Source: Streptomyces sp. Y2F8-2
GTDB lineage: Bacteria > Actinomycetota > Actinomycetes > Streptomycetales > Streptomycetaceae
Reading direction: 5' to 3'
Length of the DNA stretch: 64,000 nt
Assembly (NCBI RefSeq): GCF_014905555.1
Contig: NZ_BNGS01000003.1
Span: 124,001-188,000 of the forward strand
The notes under the pieces are model-generated. The model searched no databases. It was not told the origin of the DNA and saw only the letters and a program-made list of their open reading frames with translations. This document shows, piece by piece, positions 52,589 to 61,785 of this stretch; positions within the stretch are counted from its first letter, which is position 1, and every line of letters starts with the position of its first letter. Position numbers and translations under genes: made by a program.

Positions 52589-53644
52589 GTGCAGGAACTC
52601 CACGACGCCCCGCTCGCCCCGCTGACCACCTTCCGGCTGGGCGGCCCCGCGCACCGCCTGATCACCGCCACCACCGACGCCGAGGTGATCGAGGCCGTCC
52701 GCGAGGCCGACGACTCCGGTACGCCGCTGCTGTTGATCGGCGGCGGATCGAACCTGGTCATCGGCGACAAGGGCTTCGACGGCACCGCCCTGCGCATCGC
52801 GACGAAGGGCTACTCCCTCGACGGCACGAAGCTGGAGCTGGCCGCGGGCGAGGTGTGGACCGACGCCGTCGGCCGCACGGTCGAGGCCGGGCTCGCCGGT
52901 ATCGAGTGCCTCGCCGGAATCCCGGGCTCCGCGGGCGCGACCCCGATCCAGAACGTCGGGGCGTACGGCCAGGAGGTCTCCTCCACGATCACCGAGGTGA
53001 TCGCCTACGACCGCAGGACCCGCCAGACGGTCACGATCCCGAACGCCGAGTGCGCGTTCTCGTACCGCCACAGCCGCTTCAAGGCCGAGCCCGACCGGCA
53101 CGTCGTCCTGCGCGTCCGCTTCGAGCTCCAGGACGCGGACGGATTGTCCGCGCCCATCCGGTACGCCGAGACCGCCCGCGCCCTCGGCGTGGAGCCCGGC
53201 GACCGAGTGCCGCTGGCCGACGCCCGCGATACCGTGCTGAAGCTGCGTTCTGGGAAGGGCATGGTCCTGGACCCGGAGGACCACGACACCTGGTCGGCGG
53301 GCTCCTTCTTCACCAACCCGATCCTCACGGACGAGGACTTCGCCGCGTTCCGCACCCGCGTGAAGGAGCGGCTGGGCCAGGACGCGGAACCGCCCGCGTA
53401 CCCGGCGGGGGAGGGGCACACCAAGACGTCGGCGGCGTGGCTGATCGACAAGGCGGGCTTCACCAAGGGGTACGGCACCGGGCCCGCCCGTATCTCCACC
53501 AAGCACACCCTGGCCCTCACCAACCGGGGCGGCGCCACCACCGAGGACCTGCTCGCGCTGGCCCGCGAGGTCGTGGCGGGCGTGCGCGAGGCCTTCGGGA
53601 TCACGCTGGTGAACGAGCCGGTGACGGTCGGCGTGCGCCTCTGA
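52589..53644 (+). CDS. murB: UDP-N-acetylenolpyruvoylglucosamine reductase
   Basis: A 351-residue FAD enzyme that makes UDP-N-acetylmuramate for peptidoglycan. FAD-binding motifs are LIGGGSNLVIGDKGFDG and AGIPGSAGATPIQNVGAYGQE. Catalytic-region FSYRHSRFK and GSFFTNPI (catalytic Ser) are present, with the C-terminal SAAWLIDKAG. GTG 52589 gives the expected N terminus and appears leaderless. Confidence 0.96.
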   Translation: MQELHDAPLAPLTTFRLGGPAHRLITATTDAEVIEAVREADDSGTPLLLIGGGSNLVIGDKGFDGTALRIATKGYSLDGTKLELAAGEVWTDAVGRTVEAGLAGIECLAGIPGSAGATPIQNVGAYGQEVSSTITEVIAYDRRTRQTVTIPNAECAFSYRHSRFKAEPDRHVVLRVRFELQDADGLSAPIRYAETARALGVEPGDRVPLADARDTVLKLRSGKGMVLDPEDHDTWSAGSFFTNPILTDEDFAAFRTRVKERLGQDAEPPAYPAGEGHTKTSAAWLIDKAGFTKGYGTGPARISTKHTLALTNRGGATTEDLLALAREVVAGVREAFGITLVNEPVTVGVRL

Positions 53645-53688
53645 GCCGACCGGTCGGGCGCGACGGGCCGTAGCGGCCGTAGCGCTGC

Positions 53689-54753
53689 TCAGGCCGCGGA
53701 CGAGCCGGGTGCGCTCAGCCAGTCGTCGACGCCGGCCAGCAGTTTCGCCTTCACGTCCTCCGGGGCCGCCGAACCCCGCACCGACTGGCGGGCCAGTTCC
53801 GCCAGTTCCTCGTCGGTGAAGGCGTGGTGGCGGCGCGCCAGTTCGTACTGGGCCGCGAGGCGGGAGCCGAAGAGCAGGGGGTCGTCGGCGCCCAGGGCCA
53901 TCGGGACGCCCGCCTCGTAGAGCGTCCGCAGCGGGACGTCCTCCGGCTTCTCGTACACCCCGAGGGCCACGTTCGACGCCGGGCACACCTCGCAGGTCAC
54001 GCCCCTGTCGGCGAGGCGCCGGAGCAGGCGCGGATCCTCCGCGGCCCTGACGCCATGGCCCACACGGTTCGCGTGCAGGTCGTCCAGGCAGTCGCGCACC
54101 GAGGCCGGGCCCGTCAGCTCGCCCCCGTGCGGGGCCGACAGCAGGCCGCCGTCGCGGGCGATGGCGAAGGCGCGGTCGAAGTCCCGGGCCATGCCCCGCC
54201 GTTCGTCGTTCGACAGGCCGAAGCCGACCACGCCCCGGTCGTGGTAGCGGACCGCCAGGCGGGCCAGCGTGCGCGCGTCCAGAGGGTGCTTCATGCGGTT
54301 CGCGGCGACCAGGACCCGCATGCCGAGACCCGTCTCCCGCATCGCCGTCTCCACCGCGTCCAGGATGATCTCCAGCGCCGGGATCAGACCGCCCAGGCGC
54401 GGAGCGTACGACGTCGGATCGACCTGGATCTCCAGCCAGCCGGAGCCGTCCTTGATGTCCTCCTCCGCGGCCTCACGCACCAGGCGCTGGATGTCCTCGG
54501 GCTCCCGCAGGCACGAGCGCGCCGCGTCGTACAGCCGCTGGAAGCGGAACCAGCCCCGCTCGTCCGTCGCCCGCAGTCTCGGCGGTTCCCCGCTGGTCAG
54601 GGCTTCGGTGAGCGCCTCCGGCAGGCGCACGCCGTACTTGTCGGCCAGTTCCAGCAGGGTGGCGGGCCGCATCGACCCGGTGAAGTGCAGGTGCAGATGG
54701 GCCTTCGGCAGCCGAGAGAGATCACGCTCAGCAGCATCACGTACGTGCTCCAT
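53689..54753 (-). CDS. add: adenosine deaminase
   Basis: A 354-residue zinc hydrolase of purine salvage (adenosine to inosine). Metal ligands are HLHLHFTGSM near the start, HGGELTGP (with catalytic Glu) and HGVRAAEDP; the late ALGADDPLLFGS carries the metal Asp. CPASNVALG is typical. ATG 54753 (MEHVRDAAERD). An upstream class I aminotransferase gene reads the same way but is separated by a terminator hairpin. Confidence 0.94.
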   Translation of the reverse strand: MEHVRDAAERDLSRLPKAHLHLHFTGSMRPATLLELADKYGVRLPEALTEALTSGEPPRLRATDERGWFRFQRLYDAARSCLREPEDIQRLVREAAEEDIKDGSGWLEIQVDPTSYAPRLGGLIPALEIILDAVETAMRETGLGMRVLVAANRMKHPLDARTLARLAVRYHDRGVVGFGLSNDERRGMARDFDRAFAIARDGGLLSAPHGGELTGPASVRDCLDDLHANRVGHGVRAAEDPRLLRRLADRGVTCEVCPASNVALGVYEKPEDVPLRTLYEAGVPMALGADDPLLFGSRLAAQYELARRHHAFTDEELAELARQSVRGSAAPEDVKAKLLAGVDDWLSAPGSSAA

Positions 54754-54827
54754 CCCAGGATCCTGCCGTACGCCCCCGCCGCCCCGGTAGCGCTTTCCCC
54801 GAACGTGGTCTTGCTCGCACACGCGAA

Positions 54828-54857
54828 CGGGCCGCCTCCCCGGGGGGAAACGGCCCG
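54828..54857 (-). terminator. terminator between the aminotransferase and adenosine deaminase genes
   Basis: CGGGCCG (54828-54834) pairs with CGGCCCG (54851-54857), with further CCTCCCC/GGGG pairing inside. It lies 28 bases after the aminotransferase stop on the minus strand. Confidence 0.7.
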
Positions 54858-54884
54858 CACACGCGCGTGAAGGACGCGGGGACG

Positions 54885-56111
54885 TCAGTCCCGCGCCTCC
54901 GCCAGCAGCTTCTGGATCCGGCTCACGCCCTCGACCAGGTCCTCGTCCCCGAGCGCGTACGACAGCCGCAGGTAGCCCGGAGTGCCGAACGCCTCGCCCG
55001 GGACCACCGCGACCTCGGCCTCCTCCAGGATCAGCGCGGCCAGCTCCACGGTGTCCTTCGGGCGCTTGCCGCGGATCTCCTTGCCGATCAGAGCCTTCAC
55101 CGACGGGTAGGCGTAGAAGGCGCCCTCCGGCTCCGGGCAGAGCACGCCGTCGATCTCGTTCAGCATCCGCACGATGGTCTTGCGGCGCCGGTCGAAGGCC
55201 TCGCGCATCTTCGCGACGGCGTCCAGGCCGCCCGACACGGCGGCCAGCGCGGCCACCTGGGCGACGTTCGCCACGTTCGAGGTGGCGTGCGACTGCAGGT
55301 TCGTCGCCGCCTTCACGACGTCCTTCGGGCCGATGATCCAGCCGACCCGCCAGCCCGTCATGGCGTACGTCTTCGCCACGCCGTTGACCACGATGCACTT
55401 GTCGCGCAGCTCGGGCAGGAGCGCGGGCAGCGACACGCGGGCCGCGTCGCCGTAGACCAGGTGCTCGTAGATCTCGTCCGTCAGCACCCACAGGCCGTGC
55501 TCGACGGCCCAGCGGCCGATCGCCTCGGTCTCGGCCTCGGTGTAGACCGCGCCGGTCGGGTTGGACGGGGAGACGAACAGGACGACCTTCGTCTTCTCGG
55601 TGCGGGCCGCCTCCAGCTGCTCGACGGAGACGCGGTAGCCGGTCGTCTCGTCCGCGACGACCTCCACCGGGACACCGCCGGCCAGCCGGATCGACTCGGG
55701 GTACGTCGTCCAGTACGGCGCCGGGACGATCACCTCGTCGCCCGGGTCGAGGATCGCGGCGAAGGCCTCGTAGATGGCCTGCTTGCCGCCGTTGGTGACG
55801 AGGATCTGCGAGGGGTCCACCTCGTAGCCGGAGTCGCGCAGCGTCTTCGCGGCGATCGCGGCCTTCAGCTCGGGCAGGCCGCCGGCCGGCGTGTAGCGGT
55901 GGTACTTCGGGTTCTTGCAGGCCTCGACGGCCGCTTCGACGATGTAGTCCGGCGTCGGGAAGTCGGGCTCACCGGCGCCGAAGCCGATCACCGGGCGCCC
56001 GGCGGCCTTGAGGGCCTTCGCCTTGGCGTCCACGGCGAGGGTGGCGGACTCGGAGATCGCCCCGATCCGGGCGGAGACCCGGCGCTCGGTGGGAGGGGTT
56101 GCAGCGCTCAT
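54885..56111 (-). CDS. aspC: class I pyridoxal-phosphate aminotransferase (aspartate type)
   Basis: A 408-residue fold-type I aminotransferase, probably aspartate aminotransferase as in the equivalent Streptomyces locus. [20 protein letters not shown] is at the N terminus. [21 protein letters not shown] and the PLP-lysine region [18 protein letters not shown] follow, then YLRLSYALG at the end. ATG 56111 ([17 protein letters not shown]). Divergent from tRNA-Trp/secE. Confidence 0.92.
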   Translation of the reverse strand: MSAATPPTERRVSARIGAISESATLAVDAKAKALKAAGRPVIGFGAGEPDFPTPDYIVEAAVEACKNPKYHRYTPAGGLPELKAAIAAKTLRDSGYEVDPSQILVTNGGKQAIYEAFAAILDPGDEVIVPAPYWTTYPESIRLAGGVPVEVVADETTGYRVSVEQLEAARTEKTKVVLFVSPSNPTGAVYTEAETEAIGRWAVEHGLWVLTDEIYEHLVYGDAARVSLPALLPELRDKCIVVNGVAKTYAMTGWRVGWIIGPKDVVKAATNLQSHATSNVANVAQVAALAAVSGGLDAVAKMREAFDRRRKTIVRMLNEIDGVLCPEPEGAFYAYPSVKALIGKEIRGKRPKDTVELAALILEEAEVAVVPGEAFGTPGYLRLSYALGDEDLVEGVSRIQKLLAEARD

Positions 56112-56370
56112 GAGGCCCATGGTTTCAGACAGGAAACGCGCCCGGCACGGGGGTTTCACAGACTGAACAGGAATGGATCGACGGCTGAACAAGTGTCCGG
56201 ATTCGCGCCCCGGACCGGCCGATCTTTCACAGGCAAGACACCTACGGGCGCTTTCTGTTCGACGCCCGGCCGCGGAACACGTACACTCTCACCTCGTTGG
56301 CCTTCAGCGGTCGCGACCGGCGGTGCACACCGAGCACCCGGCCGGATGCGGTACGTTGGGGTACACACAA

Positions 56371-56443
56371 AGGGTCGTAGCTCAATTGGTAGAGCACCGG
56401 TCTCCAAAACCGGCGGTTGGGGGTTCAAGTCCCTCCGGCCCTG
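56371..56443 (+). tRNA. tRNA-Trp (CCA)
   Basis: A 73-base cloverleaf. Acceptor AGGGTCG pairs with CGGCCCT (one G-U), the anticodon loop reads CCA in TCTCCAAAA, and the T-loop is GTTCAAGTC. It sits just upstream of secE as is usual in actinobacteria. Confidence 0.96.
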
Positions 56444-56446
56444 CTA

Positions 56447-56470
56447 CACACTCCTTCACCAGGAAGTGTG
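56447..56470 (+). terminator. short hairpin after tRNA-Trp
   Basis: CACACT-CCT (56447-56455) pairs with AGG-a-AGTGTG (56461-56470, one bulge). It could end tRNA-Trp transcripts or help process the tRNA from a transcript running into secE. Confidence 0.5.
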
Positions 56471-56553
56471 CGGACAGTACGTACGTATTGCACTAGCCGT
56501 GCGGCTCCACCGGGCGCGGCACGGCCACGACCCGGGAAATCAGGTGAGGACGA

Positions 56554-56841
56554 GTGACGGACGCCGTGGGCTCCATCGACATGCCTGACGCCCAGGACGA
56601 GGTGCAGGAGTCGAAGAAGAAGGCCCGTAAGGGTGGCAAGCGAGCCAAGAAGGGCCCGCTGAAGCGCCTTGCCCTTTTCTACCGCCAGATCATCGCGGAA
56701 CTCCGCAAGGTCGTCTGGCCGACCCGTAACCAGCTGACGTCGTACACCACCGTGGTGATCTTCTTCGTCGCGATCATGATCGCCCTGGTGACCCTGATTG
56801 ACTATGGGCTCAACCACGCCGCCAAGTACGTCTTCGGCTGA
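56554..56841 (+). CDS. secE: preprotein translocase subunit SecE
   Basis: A 95-residue protein with one transmembrane segment at the C terminus ([22 protein letters not shown]), preceded by the conserved [21 protein letters not shown] Lys-rich stretch ([16 protein letters not shown]) is in the actinobacterial N-terminal extension. It clamps SecY in the translocon. GTG 56554 after GGTGAGGACGA; followed by nusG. Confidence 0.96.
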   Translation: MTDAVGSIDMPDAQDEVQESKKKARKGGKRAKKGPLKRLALFYRQIIAELRKVVWPTRNQLTSYTTVVIFFVAIMIALVTLIDYGLNHAAKYVFG

Positions 56842-56921
56842 GCCGAGAGCGAAGGACGCCGTCGTGCCCGGCGTCCCTTTCGCATGTTCCACCCCTATGT
56901 ATCCAGGAAGAAGCAGCCACC

Positions 56922-57761
56922 GTGTCTGACCCGAACCTGAACGACGCCATGGAGCCTCGCGGGGAGGCCGTCGAGTCCGTGGATGACGAGCTCGACATCG
57001 TCGAGGGCGCGGACGAGGTCGACGAGGCCGAGGCTGCCGAAGCCGCCGCGGGCGAGTCGGCCGAGGAGACCGCCCTGCACGTGGAGGGCGAGGACGAGGC
57101 CGCGTCCGAGGACGCCGAGGCCGAGGGCGAGCCGGAGTCCGAGCTCGACCCGGTCGAGAAGCTGCGCGAGGAACTGCGCTCGCTGCCCGGCGAGTGGTAC
57201 GTGATCCACACCTACGCCGGCTACGAGAAGCGGGTGAAGGCGAACCTGGAGCAGCGTGCCGTCACGCTGAACGTCGAGGAGTACATCTACCAGGCCGAGG
57301 TCCCCGAGGAAGAGATCGTCCAGATCAAGAACGGCGAGCGGAAGACCGTCAAGCAGAACAAGCTGCCCGGTTATGTGCTCGTCCGCATGGACCTGACGAA
57401 CGAGTCCTGGGGCGTCGTCCGCAACACGCCCGGTGTCACGGGCTTCGTCGGCAACGCCTACGACCCCTACCCGCTGTCCCTCGACGAGGTCGTCAAGATG
57501 CTCGCCCCGGAGGCCGAGGCCAAGGCCGCCCGCGAGGCCGCCGAGGCCGAGGGCAAGCCGGCCCCGCAGCGCAAGGTCGAGGTCCAGGTGCTGGACTTCG
57601 AGGTGGGCGACTCGGTCACCGTCACCGACGGCCCGTTCGCCACGCTGCAGGCCACCATCAACGAGATCAACCCCGACTCGAAGAAGGTCAAGGGCCTGGT
57701 GGAGATCTTCGGCCGCGAGACGCCGGTCGAGCTCTCCTTCGACCAGATCCAGAAGAACTAG
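56922..57761 (+). CDS. nusG: transcription antitermination/termination factor NusG
   Basis: A 279-residue NusG with an acidic N-terminal extension of about 85 residues (repeated Glu-Ala-Asp such as [15 protein letters not shown]). The NGN domain is [23 protein letters not shown] to PYPLSLDEV, and the C-terminal KOW domain is [20 protein letters not shown]. The acidic extension is usual in actinobacteria. It modulates pausing and Rho termination and couples RNA polymerase to the ribosome. Confidence 0.96.
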   Translation: MSDPNLNDAMEPRGEAVESVDDELDIVEGADEVDEAEAAEAAAGESAEETALHVEGEDEAASEDAEAEGEPESELDPVEKLREELRSLPGEWYVIHTYAGYEKRVKANLEQRAVTLNVEEYIYQAEVPEEEIVQIKNGERKTVKQNKLPGYVLVRMDLTNESWGVVRNTPGVTGFVGNAYDPYPLSLDEVVKMLAPEAEAKAAREAAEAEGKPAPQRKVEVQVLDFEVGDSVTVTDGPFATLQATINEINPDSKKVKGLVEIFGRETPVELSFDQIQKN

Positions 57762-57796
57762 TTCCGTCTGGTTCCTCTGGCGCACCAGCCACCGGC

Positions 57797-57835
57797 CAGG
57801 TCAGACCGGCTCCCGCTGTGGGGCCGTCTGACCTG
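57797..57835 (+). terminator. terminator/attenuator after nusG
   Basis: CAGGTCAGAC (57797-57806) pairs perfectly with GTCTGACCTG (57826-57835) across a 19-base loop, and TTTTT follows shortly after. It separates nusG from rplK transcription. Confidence 0.75.
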
Positions 57836-57893
57836 TCGGTTTTTGGCCGCGCACCGGTACCCGTTATCGTTGTGCGGTATGCCTCCATCCGGA

Positions 57894-57941
57894 TGATCCG
57901 GGCGATCGAGCCCAAGGTGATCCGGGCGATCACGCCCAAGG
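57894..57941 (+). repeat. 24-bp tandem repeat in the rplK leader
   Basis: Two adjacent 24-base copies (57894-57917 and 57918-57941) start TGATCCGGGCGATC and end GCCCAAGG; they differ at only two central bases. They lie 40-90 bases before rplK. They may have arisen by slippage or form a repeated leader structure. Confidence 0.85.
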
Positions 57942-57981
57942 ATGGCGGCGGAAAACTCTCACTAAGGACCCGGAGAGAGCT

Positions 57982-58416
57982 ATGCCTCCCAAGAAGAAGA
58001 AGGTCACGGGGCTCATCAAGCTCCAGATCCAGGCCGGTGCCGCCAACCCGGCCCCGCCGGTCGGTCCGGCGCTGGGTCAGCACGGCGTCAACATCATGGA
58101 GTTCTGCAAGGCCTACAACGCCGCGACCGAGTCGCAGCGCGGTTGGGTCATCCCGGTGGAGATCACGGTCTACGAGGACCGTTCCTTCACCTTCGTGACC
58201 AAGACTCCGCCGGCCGCCAAGATGATCCTCAAGGCCGCGGGCATCGAGAAGGGCTCCGGCGAGCCGCACAAGACCAAGGTCGCCAAGATCACCGAGGCGC
58301 AGGTCCGCGAGATCGCCCAGACCAAGATGCCCGACCTCAACGCGAACGACCTGGACGCGGCCGCGAAGATCATCGCCGGCACCGCGCGCTCCATGGGCGT
58401 CACGGTCGAGGGCTGA
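57982..58416 (+). CDS. rplK: 50S ribosomal protein L11
   Basis: A 144-residue rRNA-binding protein of the GTPase stalk base. [20 protein letters not shown] is at the start, and [24 protein letters not shown] follows. [20 protein letters not shown] is the family's thiostrepton-site region. ATG 57982 after GGAGAGAG. In Streptomyces L11 is also tied to ppGpp synthesis through RelA. Confidence 0.97.
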   Translation: MPPKKKKVTGLIKLQIQAGAANPAPPVGPALGQHGVNIMEFCKAYNAATESQRGWVIPVEITVYEDRSFTFVTKTPPAAKMILKAAGIEKGSGEPHKTKVAKITEAQVREIAQTKMPDLNANDLDAAAKIIAGTARSMGVTVEG

Positions 58417-58509
58417 ACCCCACCTTCGTAGAACCATGCGGCCACGGCCGCACGTGGCAGGGCCTGCTCGGCCCGTACCACGACTCCTTCAGAACCCACA
58501 GGAGCAGTT

Positions 58510-59235
58510 GTGAGCAAGCGCAGCAAGGCTCTCCGCGCTGCGGACGCCAAGATCGACCGGGAGAAGCTGTACGCCCCGCTCGAGGCCGTCCGTCTCGCCA
58601 AGGAGACCTCCACGACCAAGTTCGACGGCACCGTCGAGGTCGCCCTGCGTCTGGGCGTCGACCCGCGCAAGGCCGACCAGATGGTCCGTGGCACCGTGAA
58701 CCTCCCGCACGGCACCGGTAAGACCGCCCGGGTCCTGGTCTTCGCGACCGGTGACCGTGCCGAGGCCGCTCGTGCCGCGGGCGCCGACATCGTCGGCGCC
58801 GACGAGCTGATCGACGAGGTGTCGAAGGGCCGTCTGGACTTCGACGCCGTCGTCGCCACCCCGGACCTCATGGGCAAGGTCGGCCGCCTCGGCCGCGTGC
58901 TCGGTCCCCGTGGTCTGATGCCGAACCCCAAGACCGGCACCGTGACCCCGGACGTCGTGAAGGCCGTCAACGACATCAAGGGCGGCAAGATCGAGTTCCG
59001 CGTCGACAAGCACTCGAACCTGCACTTCATCATCGGCAAGACGTCCTTCGACGACACCAAGCTGGTGGAGAACTACGGCGCGGCGCTGGATGAGATCCTC
59101 CGTCTGAAGCCGTCGGCCGCCAAGGGTCGCTACATCAAGAAGGCCGCGGTCAGCACCACGATGGGCCCCGGCATCCCCGTCGACCCGAACCGCACCCGCA
59201 ACCTCCTCGTCGAGGAGGACCCGGCCGCGGTCTGA
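58510..59235 (+). CDS. rplA: 50S ribosomal protein L1
   Basis: A 241-residue L1 stalk protein. [20 protein letters not shown] is at the start. [24 protein letters not shown] and [37 protein letters not shown] segments are recognisable. L1 typically represses its own operon by binding the leader. GTG 58510; 93 bases after rplK. Followed by a very strong terminator. Confidence 0.97.
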   Translation: MSKRSKALRAADAKIDREKLYAPLEAVRLAKETSTTKFDGTVEVALRLGVDPRKADQMVRGTVNLPHGTGKTARVLVFATGDRAEAARAAGADIVGADELIDEVSKGRLDFDAVVATPDLMGKVGRLGRVLGPRGLMPNPKTGTVTPDVVKAVNDIKGGKIEFRVDKHSNLHFIIGKTSFDDTKLVENYGAALDEILRLKPSAAKGRYIKKAAVSTTMGPGIPVDPNRTRNLLVEEDPAAV

Positions 59236-59260
59236 GCCTTCGAGCTCGCCCCAGTCGGTC

Positions 59261-59293
59261 ACGGGCCCCGCACCTTCGAGGTGCGGGGCCCGT
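59261..59293 (+). terminator. strong terminator after rplA
   Basis: A perfect 15-bp stem (ACGGGCCCCGCACCT at 59261-59275 with AGGTGCGGGGCCCGT at 59279-59293) and a three-base loop, 25 bases after the rplA stop. Confidence 0.92.
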
Positions 59294-59397
59294 CGGCGTC
59301 TGAGAGATGGGGCACATGCCGTTTCGCCGGAGGTGCATGCCGAACCCCCTGGCCCGGAGTTAGCGTGAAGATCACGGAGCGCACCAGGGGGGAACGT

Positions 59398-60267
59398 ATG
59401 AAGGACGGCATCTTCAGGCGCGGGATCCTCCCGGTCGCGGTGGCTCTGACCCTGTCCGCCCTGACGGCGTGCAGCCACTTCGGCGACGGTGACTCCTCCC
59501 GGCGCTCGGCGGAGCCGTCCGGCGGCCGGGCCGCCCACGTCGACCCACGGTCGTCGGCGGCCCTGCGAGCCGTCGAGAAGGCCACCGAGAAGGCCGGCTC
59601 CGCGCGGGTCGAGTCCACGACGTCCATGGGCGGGATGCTCGCCCTGGAGACGGGCGGCCTGCTCGGCTGGGCCGGCGAGTCGGTGGGCACGCTCCGGATC
59701 ACCTACACGGGCGGACAGCTCGCCGAGACGATGCGCGCGTTGGGCAGTACGTCGATGGAAGCCCGGCTGCTGCCCGACGCCTACTACGCGAAGGTGGGCG
59801 ACGCGTTCGCCCGGCGCCTGCACGGCCGGCACTGGATCAGGTACGCCTACGACGACCTGGCGTCCCTGCCGGGCGGCTCGGGAGCGTATCTCACGGACCA
59901 GCTGCGCAACACCGCGCCGCTGCAGCCGGTCAGGCTGCTGCTCGCCTCCGGGGACCTGCGCAGGGTCGGCGAGGAGTCGGTGCGCGGCCGCCGCACCACG
60001 CACTACTCGGGCACGGTCACCCCGGCGTCCCTCACGGGAGACCTCAGGGAGCAACTGGAGCAGGCCGGCGTCACCGAGGAGACGGTCGACGTCTGGGTCG
60101 ACGACCACGACCTGCTGGTCAAGAAGACCGAGCGGGGCGAGCTGTCCAGCGGTCGGATGTCCTCGACGGCGTACTACCGGGACTACGGCACGAAGTTCTC
60201 GACGAAGAAGCCGCCGGGGGCGGACACGGCCGACTTCAAGGACCTGATGAAGACGCAGGGCTCATGA
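59398..60267 (+). CDS. LolA-like lipoprotein
   Basis: A 289-residue exported lipoprotein with a signal peptide ending LSALTAC (lipobox Cys). The mature part resembles other actinobacterial LolA/LppX-like lipoproteins: ARVESTTSMGGML, LPDAYYAKVGDAFARR, HYSGTVTPASL and TVDVWVDDHDLLVKK. GGGGGGAA precedes ATG 59398. It sits between rplA and rplJ, a position where Streptomyces usually keeps a lipoprotein gene although it is unrelated to ribosome synthesis. Function unknown. Confidence 0.9.
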   Translation: MKDGIFRRGILPVAVALTLSALTACSHFGDGDSSRRSAEPSGGRAAHVDPRSSAALRAVEKATEKAGSARVESTTSMGGMLALETGGLLGWAGESVGTLRITYTGGQLAETMRALGSTSMEARLLPDAYYAKVGDAFARRLHGRHWIRYAYDDLASLPGGSGAYLTDQLRNTAPLQPVRLLLASGDLRRVGEESVRGRRTTHYSGTVTPASLTGDLREQLEQAGVTEETVDVWVDDHDLLVKKTERGELSSGRMSSTAYYRDYGTKFSTKKPPGADTADFKDLMKTQGS

Positions 60268-60385
60268 CGGACGACCGCGGACGACTGCCGACCGTGGGCA
60301 ACTGCGACCGTGGGCAACTGCCGACCGTGGATCTCGTCGGCGGTGCGGGGAGGCTCCCCGGGGGAGCCGAGCCGCAGGAGCCGAT

Positions 60386-60415
60386 TTGCTTGACGGCGAT
60401 CCGGTCCCGTACTCT
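60386..60415 (+). promoter_or_regulatory. candidate rplJL promoter
   Basis: TTGCTT (60386-60391) and TACTCT (60410-60415) are 18 bases apart, giving a start near 60422 and a leader of about 240 bases before rplJ. Confidence 0.45.
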
Positions 60416-60429
60416 CCTACAGAAGCCAA

Positions 60430-60660
60430 AGACCGCTGGTCGTTGCCGTGCGCTCGAACGAGGGCGCGGTGGCCGAAGGATCCGCTGAACTGCGGACGAC
60501 CCGCGCAGGTGACAGTGGAAGAGCTCCCGGAGTACGTGCGTCGTGACGTGCGTGCGGCCGGTCGAGTCCGCCCCGAGCGCCTGCGCCGGGGCGTTTCGTT
60601 TTCCCCAGTCCTCCTTCGGGTCCGCGCGGTCCGAATCACCCGGAAGGAGGCCGAGGCTCT
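60430..60660 (+). promoter_or_regulatory. rplJ leader with attenuator-like hairpin (probable L10 leader)
   Basis: The 390-bp stretch before rplJ has no gene. Its second half should be the autoregulatory L10 leader, which L10(L12)4 binds in other bacteria. A hairpin CGCCCC/GGGGCG (60569-60574 and 60588-60593) followed by the T-rich run TTTCGTTTT looks like an intrinsic attenuator. The exact leader fold was not computed. Confidence 0.5.
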
Positions 60661-61191
60661 ATGGCGAGGCCCGACAAGGCTGCCGCGGTTGCGGAGCTGA
60701 CGGACAAGTTCCGCAGCTCCAACGCCGCCGTGCTGACCGAGTACCGCGGTCTCACCGTGGCGCAGCTCAAGAACCTGCGCCGGTCGCTCGGTGAGAACGC
60801 CCAGTACGCCGTGGTGAAGAACACGCTGACCAAGATTGCGGCCAACGAGGCCGGGATCACGCTGGACGACCAGCTCTTCGCTGGTCCGACGGCCGTCGCC
60901 TTCGTCACCGGTGACCCGGTGGAGTCGGCGAAGGGTCTCCGTGACTTCGCCAAGGACAACCCGAATCTCGTCATCAAGGGCGGTGTCCTTGACGGTAAGG
61001 CGCTGTCCGCCGACGAGATCAAGAAGCTTGCGGACCTCGAGTCCCGCGAGGTTCTGCTCAGCAAGCTGGCCGGTGCCTTCAAGGCGAAGCAGTCCCAGGC
61101 TGCCTCCGTCTTCCAGGCGCTGCCGTCGAAGCTCGTCCGCACCGTGGACGCGCTGCGCGCCAAGCAGGCCGAGCAGGGCGGTGCCGAGTAA
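60661..61191 (+). CDS. rplJ: 50S ribosomal protein L10
   Basis: A 176-residue stalk-base protein. [40 protein letters not shown], and [10 protein letters not shown] are present. The C-terminal helix ([20 protein letters not shown]) is where L7/L12 dimers bind. AAGGAGG lies about 12 bases before ATG 60661. Cotranscribed with rplL. Confidence 0.97.
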   Translation: MARPDKAAAVAELTDKFRSSNAAVLTEYRGLTVAQLKNLRRSLGENAQYAVVKNTLTKIAANEAGITLDDQLFAGPTAVAFVTGDPVESAKGLRDFAKDNPNLVIKGGVLDGKALSADEIKKLADLESREVLLSKLAGAFKAKQSQAASVFQALPSKLVRTVDALRAKQAEQGGAE

Positions 61192-61308
61192 TTCGGCTCG
61201 CTTTCTGATCCTGGCCGTCTGACGCGGCGAGGGTCGCAGCGGGCCGACGTACGCCCGCCTTATCCAGTACATCCGGCACCTGCCGATTTGAGTGGAAGGA
61301 CCGCCATC

Positions 61309-61698
61309 ATGGCGAAGCTCACCCAGGACGAGCTGCTTGCCCAGTTCGAGGAGATGACCCTCATCGAGCTCTCCGAGTTCGTGAAGGCCTTCGAGGAGAA
61401 GTTCGACGTCACCGCCGCCGCTGCCGCGCCGGTCGTCGTCGCCGGTGGTGCCGCTGGTGGCGCCGCTGCCGAGGCCGAGGAGGAGAAGGACGAGTTCGAC
61501 GTCATCCTCACCGGCGCCGGCGACAAGAAGATCCAGGTCATCAAGGTCGTGCGCGAGCTGACCTCCCTGGGCCTGAAGGAGGCCAAGGACCTGGTCGACG
61601 GTGCGCCGAAGCCGGTTCTCGAGAAGGTCAACAAGGAGGCCGCGGACAAGGCCAAGGAGTCCCTCGAGGGCGCCGGCGCCTCGGTCGAGGTCAAGTAA
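61309..61698 (+). CDS. rplL: 50S ribosomal protein L7/L12
   Basis: A 129-residue acidic stalk protein. The N-terminal dimer domain is [20 protein letters not shown]. The Ala-rich hinge is [20 protein letters not shown]. The factor-binding C-terminal domain is [20 protein letters not shown] and following. GTGGAAGGA precedes ATG 61309. A strong terminator follows. Confidence 0.97.
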   Translation: MAKLTQDELLAQFEEMTLIELSEFVKAFEEKFDVTAAAAAPVVVAGGAAGGAAAEAEEEKDEFDVILTGAGDKKIQVIKVVRELTSLGLKEAKDLVDGAPKPVLEKVNKEAADKAKESLEGAGASVEVK

Positions 61699-61744
61699 GA
61701 CCTCCCGCGGGTCCACCAGGACTCCGGGTCCGCACAGGACCCGA

Positions 61745-61782
61745 GGGGGCCGTACGGAGCGACGCTCCGTACGGCCCCCTTT
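61745..61782 (+). terminator. strong terminator after rplL
   Basis: A perfect 16-bp stem (GGGGGCCGTACGGAGC at 61745-61760 with GCTCCGTACGGCCCCC at 61764-61779), three-base loop, then TTT. It separates rplJL from rpoB. Confidence 0.93.
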
Positions 61783-61785
61783 CGC

